Source: Pusillimonas noertemannii (GTDB taxonomy: Bacteria > Pseudomonadota > Gammaproteobacteria > Burkholderiales > Burkholderiaceae_B). From it: DNA of 64,000 bases. A program made the position numbers and the translations under genes. The notes below the pieces were generated by a model. That model was not told where the DNA came from. It saw only the letters and a list, made by a program, of their open reading frames with translations, and did no database searches. The DNA is taken from contig NZ_QEKO01000004.1 of NCBI RefSeq assembly GCF_003096595.1, positions 372,001 to 436,000 of the forward strand, in the 5' to 3' direction. This document shows, piece after piece, positions 63,533 to 64,000 of the stretch; position 1 is the stretch's first letter, and each line of letters opens with the position of its first letter.

Positions 63533-64000
63533 ATGAAACTGTTCGTCATCGCCGTCGGCCATCGCATGCCCGGCTGGGTCGAACAGGCCTGGCAAGACTA
63601 CGCCCGCCGCCTTCCCCCCGACTGCGCGCTCGAACTGCGTGAGATCAAGCCCGAGCCCCGAAGCGGCGGCAAGACCCCCGCACAGATGATGCAGGCCGAG
63701 GCGCGGCGCATCGAGGCCGCCATCCCGGCCAACGCCTTGCGCATCGCCCTGGACGAACGAGGACGAGACCTGACCACCCGCAAGCTTTCGAGCGAACTCG
63801 AGCACTGGCGCGGAATGGGACGGGACGTGGCCTTGCTGGTAGGCGGCCCGGACGGCCTGGATGCGCAATTGAAAGACAGTTGCGACAGCCTGCTGCGGCT
63901 GTCGTCGCTAACCCTGCCCCACCCCATGGTCCGGGTCGTATTGGCCGAACAGATCTACCGCGCCTGGGCTATCATGGTCAACCATCCCTACCATCGCGCC
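63533..64000 (+). CDS. rlmH: 23S rRNA (pseudouridine1915-N3)-methyltransferase RlmH, stop codon beyond window
   Basis: SPOUT methyltransferase that makes m3-pseudouridine at 1915 in helix 69 of 23S rRNA. 156 codons are visible, starting [53 protein letters not shown] and the C-terminal [18 protein letters not shown] are present. The family ends at this HPYHR tail at about 155-156 residues, so only the stop codon is probably missing. Confidence 0.95.
   Translation, partial: MKLFVIAVGHRMPGWVEQAWQDYARRLPPDCALELREIKPEPRSGGKTPAQMMQAEARRIEAAIPANALRIALDERGRDLTTRKLSSELEHWRGMGRDVALLVGGPDGLDAQLKDSCDSLLRLSSLTLPHPMVRVVLAEQIYRAWAIMVNHPYHRA

Overview
The window is one contiguous stretch of GC-rich chromosome from a betaproteobacterium, most likely of the family Alcaligenaceae (the Bordetella/Achromobacter/Pusillimonas neighbourhood). 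This rests on the gene repertoire and order, the codon use, the short H-NS-like protein with a C-terminal DNA-binding motif and the marR-ectABCD order. The species cannot be fixed from sequence alone. No insertion sequence, integrase, CRISPR array or rRNA is visible; there is one tRNA (Lys, CTT).

Layout. 1-9.1 kb is housekeeping: rlmN (cut by the left edge), ndk, valS, then rpsP-rimM-trmD, tusA and alaS. 9.2-19.9 kb is a complete purine-to-glyoxylate degradation cluster: xdhABC, puuD, hiuH, uraD, puuE, alc and allA, with a GntR regulator and an operator-like region between the two divergent arms. 19.9-28.7 kb is a compact type IVb pilus operon of the plasmid R64 thin-pilus kind (TcpQ/PilL-like lipoprotein, PilN secretin, PilO, PilP, PilQ ATPase, PilR, PilS prepilin, PilV tip prepilin). 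It lacks PilM, PilT, PilU and any shufflon. 29.2-34.8 kb holds five small genes of unknown function, a triple-PAS LuxR-type regulator, a phospholipase D family protein and a further small gene. 34.9-41.8 kb has tRNA-Lys, purB, a glutathione S-transferase, mnmA, an FAD-linked D-lactate-dehydrogenase-like enzyme and the DAHP synthase aroG. aroG is preceded by an aromatic-rich leader peptide and a terminator/antiterminator pair, a transcription attenuator.

41.8-49.0 kb is an osmoprotection island: ehuBCDA (ectoine uptake) converges with ectR-ectA-ectB-ectC-ectD (ectoine and hydroxyectoine synthesis). No ectoine-degradation genes are present, so the ectoine is probably kept as an osmolyte. The two operons share a spaced half-site motif in front of their first genes. 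49.2-64 kb is again housekeeping: tldD with a Nit2-like amidase, an H-NS family protein behind a markedly AT-rich intergenic region, a DUF4136 lipoprotein, pepN, fbp, a quinone oxidoreductase, a HerA-like ATPase (DUF853), yebC, purD, hemF, nadD, rsfS and rlmH (cut by the right edge, probably lacking only its stop codon).

The observations most worth a second look are the aroG attenuator, the reduced R64-type pilus operon, a hairpin with a 32-bp stem between mnmA and the FAD oxidase gene, the shared ect/ehu motif, and a perfect palindrome in front of a small secreted protein of unknown function.
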